Made by a program: the position numbers and the translations under genes. Below are positions 17,629-26,939 of a stretch of 64,000 nucleotides of DNA, piece by piece. Source of the DNA: Oculatella sp. LEGE 06141 (GTDB lineage: Bacteria > Cyanobacteriota > Cyanobacteriia > Elainellales > Elainellaceae); contig NZ_JADEWO010000028.1 of the NCBI RefSeq assembly GCF_015207605.1, forward strand, positions 1 to 64,000, read 5' to 3'. Position 1 is the stretch's first letter. Each line of letters starts with the position of its first letter. The notes under the pieces are model-generated. The model saw nothing but the letters and a program-made list of their open reading frames with translations, was not told where the DNA came from and did not search any database.

Positions 17629-18972
17629 TTAATGCAGCGTTGAGGGCGATAAGGTGGGGGTTGAAGCATCGCTGGCCGCATCTGGGTTGTCTATGATGCG
17701 GTTTACCCTGGCTCCTACCTGCTTTAGCTTTAGCTCCAAATTGTCGTAGCCCCGATCCAGATGATGCAATCCCTGGATAGTCGTCATGCCGTCTGCGGCC
17801 AGGGCAGCCAACACCAGGGCGGCTGAAGCTCGTAGATCGGTTGCGACTACAGGGGCACCAGACAGTTTGGGCACTCCTCGGACGATCGCATGATTGCCTT
17901 TCACCCGGATATCTGCACCCATGCGGTTTAGCTCAGCCACATGGCGCAGACGGTTCTCAAACACGGTTTCAGTAATGACACTATCTCCTTCGCTCAGGGT
18001 TAGTAATGCCATAAACTGTGCTTGCATATCCGTTGGAAAGCCTGGATAGGGGAGCGTTTCAATGTCGGTTGCGGTGTGGTAGCGTCCAGGGACAATTCGC
18101 AGGCGGCTGGGCGCTTCGGTAATTACCTGGGCACCGATCGCCTGTAGTTTGGCAATAACAGCCGTTAAGTGGTCTGGAATCACCGGATACAGGCTCAACT
18201 CTGAATGAGTAATGGCACCAGCCACTAAAAAAGTGCCCGCTTCGATGCGATCGGGAATCAACGTGTATTCGGTGGTATGAAGACTGGGAACCCCAGAAAT
18301 CACAATGGTGTTAGTACCAGCACCCCGAATTCGCGCTCCCATCGCCCGACAGAAGTTTGCCAGGTCAATCACTTCCGGTTCCTGTGCCGCATTGTCAATG
18401 ACGGTTTCCCCTTCAGCCAGGGTAGCAGCCATCATCAGCGTTTCTGTTGCCCCAACACTGGGGCAATCGAGGTAAATTTTGGCTCCCTTGAGCCGTTTGC
18501 CATTTCGAACATAGGCGTGTACCGTTCCATGTTCAATATGAACATCGGCTCCTAATGCTCGTAACCCCTGAACATGCAAATCTACGGGTCTAGCACCGAT
18601 TGCACATCCTCCAGGCAAGGGCACTCGGGCTACCCCCAGCCGCGCCAACATCGGGCCAATGATGAAGAAACTGGCGCGAAGCTGGCTCACCAGTTCGTAG
18701 GGCGCTTTAGATTGACCGATATGGCTTGCATTGATCTCCAGAGTGTCGCCATGCCGCTCTAGCTTGACCCCCAAAGAAAGCAGAATTTCGCCCATCCTGG
18801 CAACGTCCATTAAGGACGGAACATTGTGAAGGCGGCAATCATCCGGGCAGAGTAACGCACCGGCCATCAGTACTAGAGCCGAGTTTTTGGCTCCGCTGAT
18901 TTTGACTTGTCCCTGTAGTGACGATCCGCCCCAGATCTGAAGCACCGACTTGTCTTCTTCCGGCGCAGGCAA
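17629..18972 (-). CDS. murA: UDP-N-acetylglucosamine 1-carboxyvinyltransferase MurA
   Basis: MurA transfers enolpyruvate from phosphoenolpyruvate to UDP-GlcNAc, the first committed step of peptidoglycan synthesis, in the cytoplasm. The EPSP-synthase-like fold is evident: ISGAKNSAL near the start (catalytic Lys), [14 protein letters not shown] (the loop holding the active Cys as GGCAIG), [12 protein letters not shown], and [14 protein letters not shown] near the end. 447 residues from the TTG at 18972. That TTG has no Shine-Dalgarno sequence, whereas a perfect GGAGGA (19016-19021) stands 7 bases before an in-frame ATT at 19006-19008, which would add 12 residues. I give the conventional start but consider ATT plausible. 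Confidence 0.93.
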   Translation of the reverse strand: MPAPEEDKSVLQIWGGSSLQGQVKISGAKNSALVLMAGALLCPDDCRLHNVPSLMDVARMGEILLSLGVKLERHGDTLEINASHIGQSKAPYELVSQLRASFFIIGPMLARLGVARVPLPGGCAIGARPVDLHVQGLRALGADVHIEHGTVHAYVRNGKRLKGAKIYLDCPSVGATETLMMAATLAEGETVIDNAAQEPEVIDLANFCRAMGARIRGAGTNTIVISGVPSLHTTEYTLIPDRIEAGTFLVAGAITHSELSLYPVIPDHLTAVIAKLQAIGAQVITEAPSRLRIVPGRYHTATDIETLPYPGFPTDMQAQFMALLTLSEGDSVITETVFENRLRHVAELNRMGADIRVKGNHAIVRGVPKLSGAPVVATDLRASAALVLAALAADGMTTIQGLHHLDRGYDNLELKLKQVGARVNRIIDNPDAASDASTPTLSPSTLH

Positions 18973-19245
18973 GGATGAGGAGCTAGGTAAGCTGATAGAG
19001 GGAGTAATAGTTCTGTCCTCCAGGATGAAGTTATACGTGGGTGACTACAAATTTGGTACTGATTCTACCGGAAAGAATTGAAATGTCTAGAATTTTAAAC
19101 TGAAGCCATTGCCGTAATTGCCAGGAGCTAGGCGGCTCGACGCTTCATTGAGAATCAAAATAGCCGCAACAAAACAGTTGACGAATGACGCTAAGTGCCC
19201 GATGATGATAAATCGCAGTCTTAAATTAACCAAGGCTGTTGAAAT

Positions 19246-19329
19246 GCGGAACTGGCGGAATTGGTAGACGCGCTAGATTCAGGTTCTAGTGTCTGCAAAG
19301 ACTTCCGGGTTCAAGTCCCGGGTTCCGCA
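19246..19329 (+). tRNA. tRNA-Leu (anticodon CAG)
   Basis: Acceptor GCGGAAC pairs with GTTCCGC; the anticodon stem CTAGA/TCTAG encloses TTCAGGT, giving CAG. The variable arm is long (class II) and the T-arm reads CCGGG-TTCAAGT-CCCGG. The discriminator base is A and CCA is not encoded. Confidence 0.95.
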
Positions 19330-19540
19330 TCTAAAACCACTCCAGTGCAATTGCGATCATCAGGGTCGCCGTAGTTTTGTGCGACCCGTTAAGGTTTGTA
19401 CAACCTGGCAGGCAGTTGTTAACCCTGCTTATGGGATCAGGACTTTTGTAAACAAAAATTAAATTATTCTGCAAGTCCTTAAAGCGCCTGCGACGAATCT
19501 GCGATGAAATCGGTTTTTCTAACCTGCTGTGCCTAACGGT

Positions 19541-20332
19541 ATGACCATACTGACCAGCTTGCAAAACCCTTTAGTGAAGCAGATGCGAAAGCTGCATCGT
19601 GCCAAAGACCGAAGGGAACAGCAGCAGTTTTTACTGGAAGGAACTCATCTGTTAGAAGCGGCCTGTGCTGCAAACTGTTCGCTTTCGGTGGTCTGCTACA
19701 CATCAACCTGGCAGGATAATCATCCAGCCTTGTGGGAACAGGCGACGCAGCGGGCTGAGCGATCGCACCTGGTCAGTCCGGAGGTGTTGCAGGCAATCGC
19801 CACAACGGTGAATCCGGATGGCGTTGTGGCAGCAGCAGCGCGAGTCATCACCCCATCTCTGGGGCACGACATCACACTGGGAATTGCGATCGAGACATTG
19901 CAAGATCCAGGTAATCTGGGAACCGTGATTCGTACGGCGGCGGCGGCTGATGCCGATGGCCTGTGGCTTAGTGCGGATAGTGTTGATTTAGATCACCCCA
20001 AAGTACTGAGAGCGTCGGCGGGGCAGTGGTTTCGGCTACCAATGACGGTATCGTCTGATTTGCCCACAGAGATGACGCACTTTAAACAGGCCGGTGTGCA
20101 GGTGGTAGCAACGCTGCCCGGTGCGAAGCAAACGTTTTGGGATCTGGATCTGAAGCGTCCCACTATCATCTTGCTCGGCAATGAGGGGGCAGGGCTGTCA
20201 ACAGCACTGGCAGACACGGCAGATGCTCAGGTGCGTATTCCATTGACGACAGGAGTGGAATCCCTGAATGTGTCGATCGCGGCAGCATTGATCTTGTACG
20301 AGGCGCGGCGACAGCGGCTTGGTTCCGCTTGA
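19541..20332 (+). CDS. SpoU/TrmH family RNA 2'-O-methyltransferase
   Basis: 263 residues: an N-terminal L30e-like substrate-binding domain (NPLVKQMRKLHRAKDRREQQ, FLLEGTHLLEAA) followed by the knotted SPOUT domain. SPOUT motifs are clear: DPGNLGTVIRTAAAA, ILLGNEGAGL and IPLTTGVESLNVSIAAALILYE. Such enzymes 2'-O-methylate rRNA or tRNA using S-adenosylmethionine; the target here is not evident. The ATG at 19541 gives the standard start, while an in-frame GTG lies 12 bases upstream. Alone on this strand, a short distance after tRNA-Leu(CAG). Confidence 0.9.
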   Translation: MTILTSLQNPLVKQMRKLHRAKDRREQQQFLLEGTHLLEAACAANCSLSVVCYTSTWQDNHPALWEQATQRAERSHLVSPEVLQAIATTVNPDGVVAAAARVITPSLGHDITLGIAIETLQDPGNLGTVIRTAAAADADGLWLSADSVDLDHPKVLRASAGQWFRLPMTVSSDLPTEMTHFKQAGVQVVATLPGAKQTFWDLDLKRPTIILLGNEGAGLSTALADTADAQVRIPLTTGVESLNVSIAAALILYEARRQRLGSA

Positions 20333-20431
20333 TGGTGTCCCCAAAACACAGCACGTCTTGAGGAATGAAGCCGTATCAAACCCCGCCAAGGGCATAACAT
20401 TCGGCAGATAGCCCTTGAAATAGACCCGCTT

Positions 20432-20449
20432 GCCTACCGCAGGGTAGGC
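20432..20449. terminator. Hairpin between convergent genes
   Basis: GCCTACC and GGTAGGC form a perfect 7-bp stem with a GCAG loop between the methyltransferase and the convergent 85-residue gene. No T run follows, so its role as a terminator is uncertain. Confidence 0.45.
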
Positions 20450-20512
20450 CACGCCCCTCCCCGGTAGCGGGCTACACATGAGACCCCATCAGAACTCTCA
20501 CCCACTGGCAGG

Positions 20513-20770
20513 TCAACCGTTTGCACTCGTGGGGTCTTCGTCTGATGGCGATCGCATCAATTTCTCAATATCTGCCGCTGCTGCCTCTAGTGCTTGGACA
20601 TTAGTATGGCTACCACGTTCGTCTACTGGGGCAGTAACCTGGCCGCTGTCCATCATTTGAGTGTCTAGCGCAGCCAGTTCTTCAGGGGTGAGATCTGCTT
20701 CTAACTGGTCGAGCGATTCTAGGAATGCTCTAGTAGCGGCATAACGCAGGTCGCGCTGGCTTTGATCCAT
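20513..20770 (-). CDS. Conserved hypothetical small acidic protein
   Basis: 85 residues, acidic, predicted helical. The N-terminal MDQSQRDLRYAATRAFLESL plus an acidic LEADLTPEELAAL segment look like a conserved cyanobacterial protein, but no domain is recognised. The ATG is clear. It is divergent from the dihydrolipoamide dehydrogenase gene with about 180 bp between them, which must contain both promoters. The C terminus is low complexity. Function unknown. Confidence 0.55.
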   Translation of the reverse strand: MDQSQRDLRYAATRAFLESLDQLEADLTPEELAALDTQMMDSGQVTAPVDERGSHTNVQALEAAAADIEKLMRSPSDEDPTSANG

Positions 20771-20953
20771 AAACTTGGCTCCTAAGTTAGGGTTAGAATG
20801 CCCAGTTTGTTGAGCAGTTGTTGCATCACGGGCGATCGCAGCATCCGCAGTGCAACGGAGCTATTGTGCTTTGTGCTTTTTGAGGAGATGTTGTCTGATT
20901 GCCCCCTCAGCATCGAAAATTGAACAAGGCAATATGTGTAGGGGATTAGTGAC

Positions 20954-22387
20954 GTGAGCCACGGACTTGATTACGACTTAATTATTATTGGTGCTGGTGT
21001 TGGTGGGCATGGTGCTGCCATTCATGCGGTCAGTTGTGGTCTCAAAACAGCGATTATTGAAGCTGCTGAAATGGGCGGCACCTGTGTTAACCGGGGCTGC
21101 ATCCCCTCAAAAGCACTGTTGGCCGCATCCGGGCGAGTACGAGAGTTACGCAATGCACATCACCTCAAGGCATTGGGAATTCAAGTCGGCAATGTTGCGT
21201 TTGAGCGACAGGCGATCGCCGATCATGCCAGCAATTTGGTTGCAAAAATTCGAGATGATATGTCGAACAGCCTCAAGCGACTGGGGGTAGACACAATTAA
21301 AGGCCGAGGCAAACTCGCTGGGCCGCAGAAGGTGACGGTGACCACCGAGGCTGGCGATCGCACCATCACCGGGCAAGACATCATTCTCTCTCCTGGCTCG
21401 GTTCCGTTTGTGCCGCCAGGAATTGAGCTAGACGGCAAAACGGTGTTTACCAGTGATGATGGCCTGAAGTTGGACTGGCTGCCTTCCTGGATCGCTGTCA
21501 TTGGCAGTGGGTACATCGGGTTGGAATTTAGCGATATTTATACTGCTCTGGGGAGTGAGGTCACGTTAATTGAAGCCCTCGATCAACTGATGCCGGGATT
21601 TGATCCCGATGTGGCCAAGCTGGCACAGCGAGTGCTAATTGCGCCCCGCGATATTGAAACCAAGGTAGGGCTATTAGCCAGGAAAGTGATTCCAGGTTCG
21701 CCTGTTGTGATTGAACTCGCCGATGCCAAAACCAAAGAACTGGTAGATATTTTAGAAGTTGATGCCTGTTTGGTCGCAACCGGACGGGTCCCGGCGACGC
21801 AAGATCTGGGTCTGGATTCAATTGGGGTTGGGGTCGATCGCCGTGGATTTATCACAGTGAACAACCAAATGGCTGTAGTGCGAGATGGCGAACCGGTGCC
21901 TCATCTATGGGCCATTGGTGATGCCACTGGTAAGATGATGCTGGCTCATGCCGCCTCTGCTCAAGGGATTGCGGCAGTTGAAACAATGTGTGGCCGAGCG
22001 CGTGAAGTAGACTATCGCAGCGTTCCGGCAGCGGCTTTTACCCACCCTGAAGTGAGTTTTGTGGGAATGACTGAACCCGTAGCCAAAGAAGCGGGTCAAG
22101 CAGAAGGGTTTAAGGTAGGGGTAGTGCGATCGTACTTTAAGGGCAACTCCAAAGCGATCGCTGAAGGCGAAACCGATGGGCTGGCAAAGGTAATTTACCG
22201 GGAAGACACGGGGGAAGTGTTGGGGGTTCACATTCTGGGGCCTCATGCCTCAGACCTGATTCATGAAGCCTCAAATGCGATCGCCCAACGTCGTTCAGTT
22301 CAAGATCTGGCGTATCTGGTTCATACTCACCCGACCCTTTCTGAAGTGCTAGATGATGCCTACAAGCGGGCGATCGCGACCCATTAA
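20954..22387 (+). CDS. lpdA: Dihydrolipoamide dehydrogenase (E3)
   Basis: 477 residues of the FAD-dependent disulfide oxidoreductase family. The FAD-binding [14 protein letters not shown] is at the N terminus. The redox motif [15 protein letters not shown] has two Cys five residues apart. A NAD-binding [13 protein letters not shown], an FAD site in [15 protein letters not shown] and the active His in [13 protein letters not shown] near the end complete the fold. E3 reoxidises lipoamide in the pyruvate dehydrogenase complex and the glycine cleavage system. GTG start. Probably co-directional with trpC, 88 bp downstream, but with its own spacer. Confidence 0.93.
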   Translation: MSHGLDYDLIIIGAGVGGHGAAIHAVSCGLKTAIIEAAEMGGTCVNRGCIPSKALLAASGRVRELRNAHHLKALGIQVGNVAFERQAIADHASNLVAKIRDDMSNSLKRLGVDTIKGRGKLAGPQKVTVTTEAGDRTITGQDIILSPGSVPFVPPGIELDGKTVFTSDDGLKLDWLPSWIAVIGSGYIGLEFSDIYTALGSEVTLIEALDQLMPGFDPDVAKLAQRVLIAPRDIETKVGLLARKVIPGSPVVIELADAKTKELVDILEVDACLVATGRVPATQDLGLDSIGVGVDRRGFITVNNQMAVVRDGEPVPHLWAIGDATGKMMLAHAASAQGIAAVETMCGRAREVDYRSVPAAAFTHPEVSFVGMTEPVAKEAGQAEGFKVGVVRSYFKGNSKAIAEGETDGLAKVIYREDTGEVLGVHILGPHASDLIHEASNAIAQRRSVQDLAYLVHTHPTLSEVLDDAYKRAIATH

Positions 22388-22475
22388 CCGCTACCTTGTT
22401 TGCCCTCCAATCTCTTCAGCGTCTTGCTGACCAGTTGGCTCTTAATGTTTATCTTTAGCGTTTCATTCTTAGCCC

Positions 22476-23369
22476 ATGCACATTCGCCGTCGTCCTCCTA
22501 ATCCTGCGGTCAACGTTAGCAGTTTGCGCTACCAGGTTCGTGTTCCCGATGCCGAACCCCGACATATCTTAGAGGAAATTGTTTGGCAGAAAGAGACGGA
22601 AGTGGCTCAATGGCGAGAACGATTGTCTCTGCAAGAGTTACAGCGGCAGGTTGCGGCTGTGGCTGCGCCCCGCGACTTTGTTCAAGCCTTGCGAAATGCC
22701 AAAACTCAGCCAGCTCTCATTGCCGAGGTCAAAAAAGCATCTCCTAGCAAGGGGGTGATTCGAGCCGAGTTTGACCCCGTTGCGATCGCCCAATCCTATG
22801 AGCAGGGGAAAGCAGCCTGTATTTCAGTGCTGACCGATCGCCAGTTTTTTCAAGGCAGTTTTGAGTATCTTGAAGACGTTCGGGCTGCCGTTGACGTACC
22901 GCTGTTGTGTAAAGATTTTCTCATTTACCCCTACCAGATCTATCTAGCTCGTAAGCATGGAGCCGATGCCGTTCTGCTGATTGCAGCGATTCTCTCCGAC
23001 AAGGACTTGCAATACTTTGTCAAGATTGCGACTGCGTTGGGTATGGCAACGCTAATTGAAGTGCATACTTTAGAAGAACTCGATCGCGTTTTGGCGATTC
23101 AGGGGGCAAGCTTGATCGGCATTAACAATCGCAATCTGCAAGACTTTTCGGTTGATCTGCAAACCAGTTGCCAACTTCTAGCGGCACGGAGCGATCGCCT
23201 TCACGAAAAAGGAGTTCTAGTAGTGAGCGAGTCGGGCTTGCACACATCGGCTGATTTGCATCTGGTTCACCAGGCGGGTGCATCTGCCGTTTTGATTGGT
23301 GAATCGCTGATGCGACAGCCGAATCCAGGGGAAGCGATCGCCGATCTGTTTACAGAATCCCCCTTGTGA
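22476..23369 (+). CDS. trpC: Indole-3-glycerol phosphate synthase
   Basis: TrpC closes the indole ring in tryptophan synthesis. 297 residues, with a 50-residue N-terminal extension usual in cyanobacteria before the (beta/alpha)8 barrel. Active-site segments are present: [13 protein letters not shown] (Lys and Ser), [37 protein letters not shown] and VVSESGLHT, then VLIGESLM. trpE lies 29 kb away, so the trp genes are dispersed, as is common in cyanobacteria. The DUF5340 gene follows 67 bp later on the same strand. Confidence 0.95.
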   Translation: MHIRRRPPNPAVNVSSLRYQVRVPDAEPRHILEEIVWQKETEVAQWRERLSLQELQRQVAAVAAPRDFVQALRNAKTQPALIAEVKKASPSKGVIRAEFDPVAIAQSYEQGKAACISVLTDRQFFQGSFEYLEDVRAAVDVPLLCKDFLIYPYQIYLARKHGADAVLLIAAILSDKDLQYFVKIATALGMATLIEVHTLEELDRVLAIQGASLIGINNRNLQDFSVDLQTSCQLLAARSDRLHEKGVLVVSESGLHTSADLHLVHQAGASAVLIGESLMRQPNPGEAIADLFTESPL

Positions 23370-23436
23370 GTGAGCTGATACCGATTTAATGTTTCCTTAA
23401 ATTACACTGGTCATTGAGTATCACTATTTGAGCGGC

Positions 23437-23700
23437 ATGGACCCAATACCTCTTCCCTCTCACATTCACTATGAGTTGCTCCTGCAATTGTTGGAGCGGC
23501 AAACAATGTCTGCGATCGGTCATGGTTCTCGTACTCAAGAGCAAGTACACGAACTCATCTCTACGCTACGCAAAGCGCTGAGTCAGCAAAAACAACTGGA
23601 GGAAAGATGTCGGCGGGCAAATTTACCGATTGATTACCGTTGGTCGCTCAACACAACCAAGCTCAACGACACAAATTCGAAGGATTCAGTGTTGCAGTAG
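23437..23700 (+). CDS. DUF5340-like small protein
   Basis: 87 residues from the ATG at 23437. It starts MDPIPLPSHIHYELLLQLLERQT and ends near LPIDYRWSLN, a pattern I associate with the cyanobacterial DUF5340 family; this attribution is from memory. Predicted helical, soluble, rich in Gln and Glu (STLRKALSQQKQLEERC). It lies 67 bp downstream of trpC and could share its transcript. Function unknown. Confidence 0.65.
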   Translation: MDPIPLPSHIHYELLLQLLERQTMSAIGHGSRTQEQVHELISTLRKALSQQKQLEERCRRANLPIDYRWSLNTTKLNDTNSKDSVLQ

Positions 23701-23849
23701 CGTAAAGTAACCTGGCATCACCTGCCCAACCGCAGGCCGTGCAACACGAACAGGGACTGTCCATCCAACTCAAATCACAGGTGTTCACGTAGACACACGG
23801 TTAACAACTCTTCAAAATTAAATCACGATTCAGCGTACAGCAGAGCGGT

Positions 23850-23871
23850 GAGGTAGAGATAGGTCTACCTC
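23850..23871 (+). terminator. Hairpin downstream of trpC-DUF5340
   Basis: GAGGTAGA and TCTACCTC form a perfect 8-bp stem with a GATAGG loop, followed by CTGCTTTCTTTG. Probably the end of the trpC transcript. The rest of the 361-bp spacer (23701-24061) should hold the aminotransferase promoter; nothing else is visible. Confidence 0.5.
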
Positions 23872-24061
23872 CTGCTTTCTTTGAAATTGAGCGGCACAGG
23901 CTGAATCATCCCGCTATGACAACGCTCCTACAAACGTTGTACATCTATGCAGCAACGCCGATCTTTAGTTTATCGCTGCTATCGAACGATGTAGAAAGCT
24001 AATATGCGATTCTGGATCTTAGGCCAATCAACATACGACTTTGTGCAGGTAGGAGAGTTCG

Positions 24062-25219
24062 ATGGACGATAAATTAATGCTGATGATTCCTGGCCCAACT
24101 CCTGTGCCAGAGCAGGTTTTGCTAGCTTTAGCAAAGCATCCGATTGGTCACCGTAGCGGTGAGTTTAGTCAGATCATGGCAGAGGTGACGGAGGGGCTAA
24201 AGTGGCTACATCAGACCCAGAACGATGTGCTGGTTTTAACGGCTAGCGGCACGGGAGCGATGGAAGCGGGCATCATTAATTTTTTGAGTCCCGGCGATCG
24301 CGTTTTGGTAGGCAGCAACGGCAAATTTGGCGATCGCTGGGCCAAGGTGTGCGAAGCCTACGGACTCAATGTTGAGCGAATTACAGCCGAATGGGGGAAA
24401 CCGCTCGACCCTGAGCAGTTTCGTACCCAGTTGGAAGCGGATACAGAGCAGCAGATTAAGGCGGTTATTATCACCCATAGCGAGACTTCTACAGGCGTGT
24501 TGAATGACCTGGAAACCGTCAACCGTTATGTGAAAGCGCATGGCAAAGCGTTAATGATAGTCGATGCGGTGACGAGTTTGGGTGCAGCCAACGTACCTAT
24601 GGATGAATGGCAGCTCGATGTGGTAGCCTCTGGCTCGCAGAAAGGGTTTATGATTCCCCCCGGTTTAGGCTTTGTGGCGGTTAGTCCTAAGGCGTGGGAT
24701 GCCTATGCCAGCGCCAAGCTGCCTCGTTTTTACCTTGATTTGGGCAAATATCGTAAGGAAGCAGCCAAAAACAGCACGCCGTTCACTCCGCCTGTGAACC
24801 TGGTGTTTGCGCTGCAAGCGGCTTTACGTATGATGCGGGCAGAAGGCTTAGAGAACATCTTTGCCCGTCACCAGCGACAGAAGAACGCGACCCGTGCCGC
24901 GATCGCCGCTATGGGTTTACCCCTGTTTGCGGCTGATCAGGCAGCCAGTCCTGCCATTACTGCTGTAGCACCCGTTGGAGTCGAGGCAGAGCAAATCCGT
25001 TCTATTCTCAAGAAGCGGTTTGATATCATCCTGGCCGGCGGACAAGACCACCTGAAAGGCAAGATTTTTAGAATTGGGCATTTGGGGTTTGTCAGCGATC
25101 GCGACATTCTAACGGCGATCGGGGCGATTGAAACAGCCCTGCAAGATGTAGGGTACGAGGGATGCACACCGGGAGCCGGGATCGCGGCGGCTGGAAAGGT
25201 CTTTGCCAACCAGCACTAA
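24062..25219 (+). CDS. Class V PLP aminotransferase (serine/alanine-glyoxylate type)
   Basis: 385 residues. It matches the alanine-glyoxylate/serine-pyruvate aminotransferase group: MIPGPTPVPEQVL at the start, HRSGEFSQIM, LTASGTGAMEA, IVDAVTSLGA with the PLP-contacting Asp, and the Schiff-base Lys in ASGSQKGFMIPPGL. In cyanobacteria such proteins act in photorespiration or glycine/serine metabolism, and some are mis-named soluble hydrogenase 42-kDa subunit. A strong GTAGGAGAG precedes the ATG. It ends before a very long hairpin terminator. Confidence 0.9.
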   Translation: MDDKLMLMIPGPTPVPEQVLLALAKHPIGHRSGEFSQIMAEVTEGLKWLHQTQNDVLVLTASGTGAMEAGIINFLSPGDRVLVGSNGKFGDRWAKVCEAYGLNVERITAEWGKPLDPEQFRTQLEADTEQQIKAVIITHSETSTGVLNDLETVNRYVKAHGKALMIVDAVTSLGAANVPMDEWQLDVVASGSQKGFMIPPGLGFVAVSPKAWDAYASAKLPRFYLDLGKYRKEAAKNSTPFTPPVNLVFALQAALRMMRAEGLENIFARHQRQKNATRAAIAAMGLPLFAADQAASPAITAVAPVGVEAEQIRSILKKRFDIILAGGQDHLKGKIFRIGHLGFVSDRDILTAIGAIETALQDVGYEGCTPGAGIAAAGKVFANQH

Positions 25220-25274
25220 AGTAGGCTGATCGTCTTGGCTTGTGCAATCGTGCATGGCTTTTCCTGATCCATCT

Positions 25275-25329
25275 CTACTAAAAGCAGAAGAGCGAGTCAA
25301 GAATTGACTCGCTCTTCTGCTTTTAGTAG
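25275..25329. terminator. Exceptionally long perfect hairpin terminator
   Basis: A 26-bp perfect inverted repeat (25275-25300 and 25304-25329) with a three-base GAA loop. The core reads AGCAGAAGAGCGAGTCAA on the left arm. An A tract near the start of the left arm and a T tract near the end of the right arm let it act for both convergent genes. Confidence 0.85.
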
Positions 25330-25449
25330 TCGTGATTTGTAGTAATGGGCTGTATGTAACCGATGGTGTAAGGCACGAATTAGCTTATTCATCGTAAGAG
25401 CAGCACCGTAGTGCAGACGACTCAACATCAACTTCTGCGCCAACTGCAT

Positions 25450-25647
25450 TCAAGTTTGGGCTGTTTCTAACCAATCGAAAATGCGATCGAGTTGTTCTAG
25501 AGTTACTAAACCGTATTGCCACAAAATCATGGGCAGAGGGCCAGGGTCTTGTTCCCGGTGTCGCAGGGCGATCGCGATCGATGAAGACGATAGAGCCAAA
25601 TCCTCCTGCAAAAACTGAATAAATCGAGAATAGGTTGTGGGTGTCAT
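25450..25647 (-). CDS. DUF2949 family small protein (copy 2)
   Basis: 65 residues and a clear paralog of the protein at 5627-5824. Shared blocks include IQFLQEDLA, SIAIALRHREQ, LPMILWQYGLVTLEQLD and FDWLETA. The two copies have the same length but differ in the Ser-rich middle and at the ends. A strong AAGAGGAGGTG stands 7 bases before the ATG. Function unknown. No neighbour offers a clue; the upstream spacer is long. Confidence 0.82.
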   Translation of the reverse strand: MTPTTYSRFIQFLQEDLALSSSSIAIALRHREQDPGPLPMILWQYGLVTLEQLDRIFDWLETAQT

Positions 25648-26226
25648 GTAAATTCACCTCCTCTTGGTTGATTCCCCATTGTGAATAACAGCATTTGTAA
25701 ATCTACACCTTAAGAGCCAGTCTTTGATCTGTCCCATTGTTGGGCAACGCGTTTGGCGGTCTGCCCCCGATTACTGTAGTCTTAGCGAGTTTACTGGCTC
25801 TGCTACTCAAATTTGTGGCTTGTTGCAAATCTTTGCCGAATTATGGCCAAAATTTGACGATAACTTGATATTGCAACCTGAATAGCGCCAAACAGTTACA
25901 GAAATGGTTCACAGACCTCGCCACCCTGTTTTGACGCACTTACATGACGCCAACGGCTGAGTCCTGTAATTGCGCCAAACTCTAACCAATCCAAACTGAG
26001 CTTGAAGGATTATAGATGATTGCTGTAGACCATAGAATACGCTTTTTATCCCAAGTTGCACCGTCCGGGAGAGTACTCTACTTTGCTGCTGAAACCTGAC
26101 CAGAACTCGCAAGATTACGTATATTCTTCAGGTTTTAAGTCAAGAACTACACTTTTTGTTTTAACCTGGCTTGTGGCGCGATCGCGTTTTGCTGGTTCAG
26201 CTCAGTAGTGATGCTAGCCTCCAGGT
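25648..26226. other. Spacer without a convincing gene
   Basis: 579 bp between the start of the second DUF2949 gene and the end of the DUF192 gene. It holds the DUF2949 ribosome binding site and presumably its promoter. Short open frames here lack coding character. I see no RNA gene or repeat. Confidence 0.5.
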
Positions 26227-26817
26227 CTACAAAGCTGGTTGGATGGGTGGAAGTGCTGACTCTAAAAAACGGATGGTAATTCGATCGCCCACCTGTAGCC
26301 CCAGTTCTGCGGCACGACCGCCGCGCAGCTCAATCACCTGGTTCACTGCTTCGCTAGGGCCGTAGGTCGGGCAAGTAGGCGTAGTGCAGGGAGGGGCACT
26401 GGCTGCGATCGCCTTCACTTCGCCATCTTGAATGAACACCATATCCAACGGCACTGGCACATTTCGCATCCAGAATCGCACGGCACGAGGCGGATCAACC
26501 GGAAACAACATGCCACGATCGGCAGGTAAGGGAGGACGATACATTAACCCCATTGCCTGCTGTTGTGGTGTCCCTGCAACCTCAAGCTGAATCCGTTCCC
26601 CGGCTATTTCTGCCTCTGCTCCAATCGGTAATTGCTGTCCCTGATTTGTCTGAGCAACCTCTGTTTGGGCTGGGGTTGGGGCTGGCTCCACAGTGCTACC
26701 TGCTTCTGAAGACGCAGTGGGCGACGTACATCCGAGCAGCAGCACGCTTAATCCAAGGTTGAGGCAACAGAGCCAGCGGCGATCGGTCAAGATATGGTGT
26801 TGGAGAAGTGCTGCCAT
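26227..26817 (-). CDS. DUF192 lipoprotein
   Basis: 196 residues. A lipoprotein signal peptide (LNLGLSVLLLGC, Cys near residue 30) precedes a Thr/Gln/Pro-rich linker and a DUF192 domain (about 70-190) with LEVAGTPQQQAMGLMYRP, GMLFPVDPPRAVRFWMRN, PLDMVFI and a VIELRGGRAAELGLQVGD segment. DUF192 proteins are small exported beta-barrel-like proteins of unknown function. The ATG is clear; the membrane anchoring is inferred from the lipobox. It stands alone before the sugar transporter operon. Confidence 0.85.
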   Translation of the reverse strand: MAALLQHHILTDRRWLCCLNLGLSVLLLGCTSPTASSEAGSTVEPAPTPAQTEVAQTNQGQQLPIGAEAEIAGERIQLEVAGTPQQQAMGLMYRPPLPADRGMLFPVDPPRAVRFWMRNVPVPLDMVFIQDGEVKAIAASAPPCTTPTCPTYGPSEAVNQVIELRGGRAAELGLQVGDRITIRFLESALPPIQPAL

Positions 26818-26939
26818 AGGATGCGAGTCGTGCGGGTGCGATGATTCTGGTAGATTGACTCAGTTTGCCATAGAGCAGTTCCGTTAATCATCCGTCAATC
26901 AAAGGAGATTGGTTACAACCGTAGCGTACTTGAAGTCAG

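Noticed and set aside
25909..26112. 67-codon minus-strand ORF in the 25.6-26.2 kb spacer
   Set aside because: Composition is not protein-like and there is no support.
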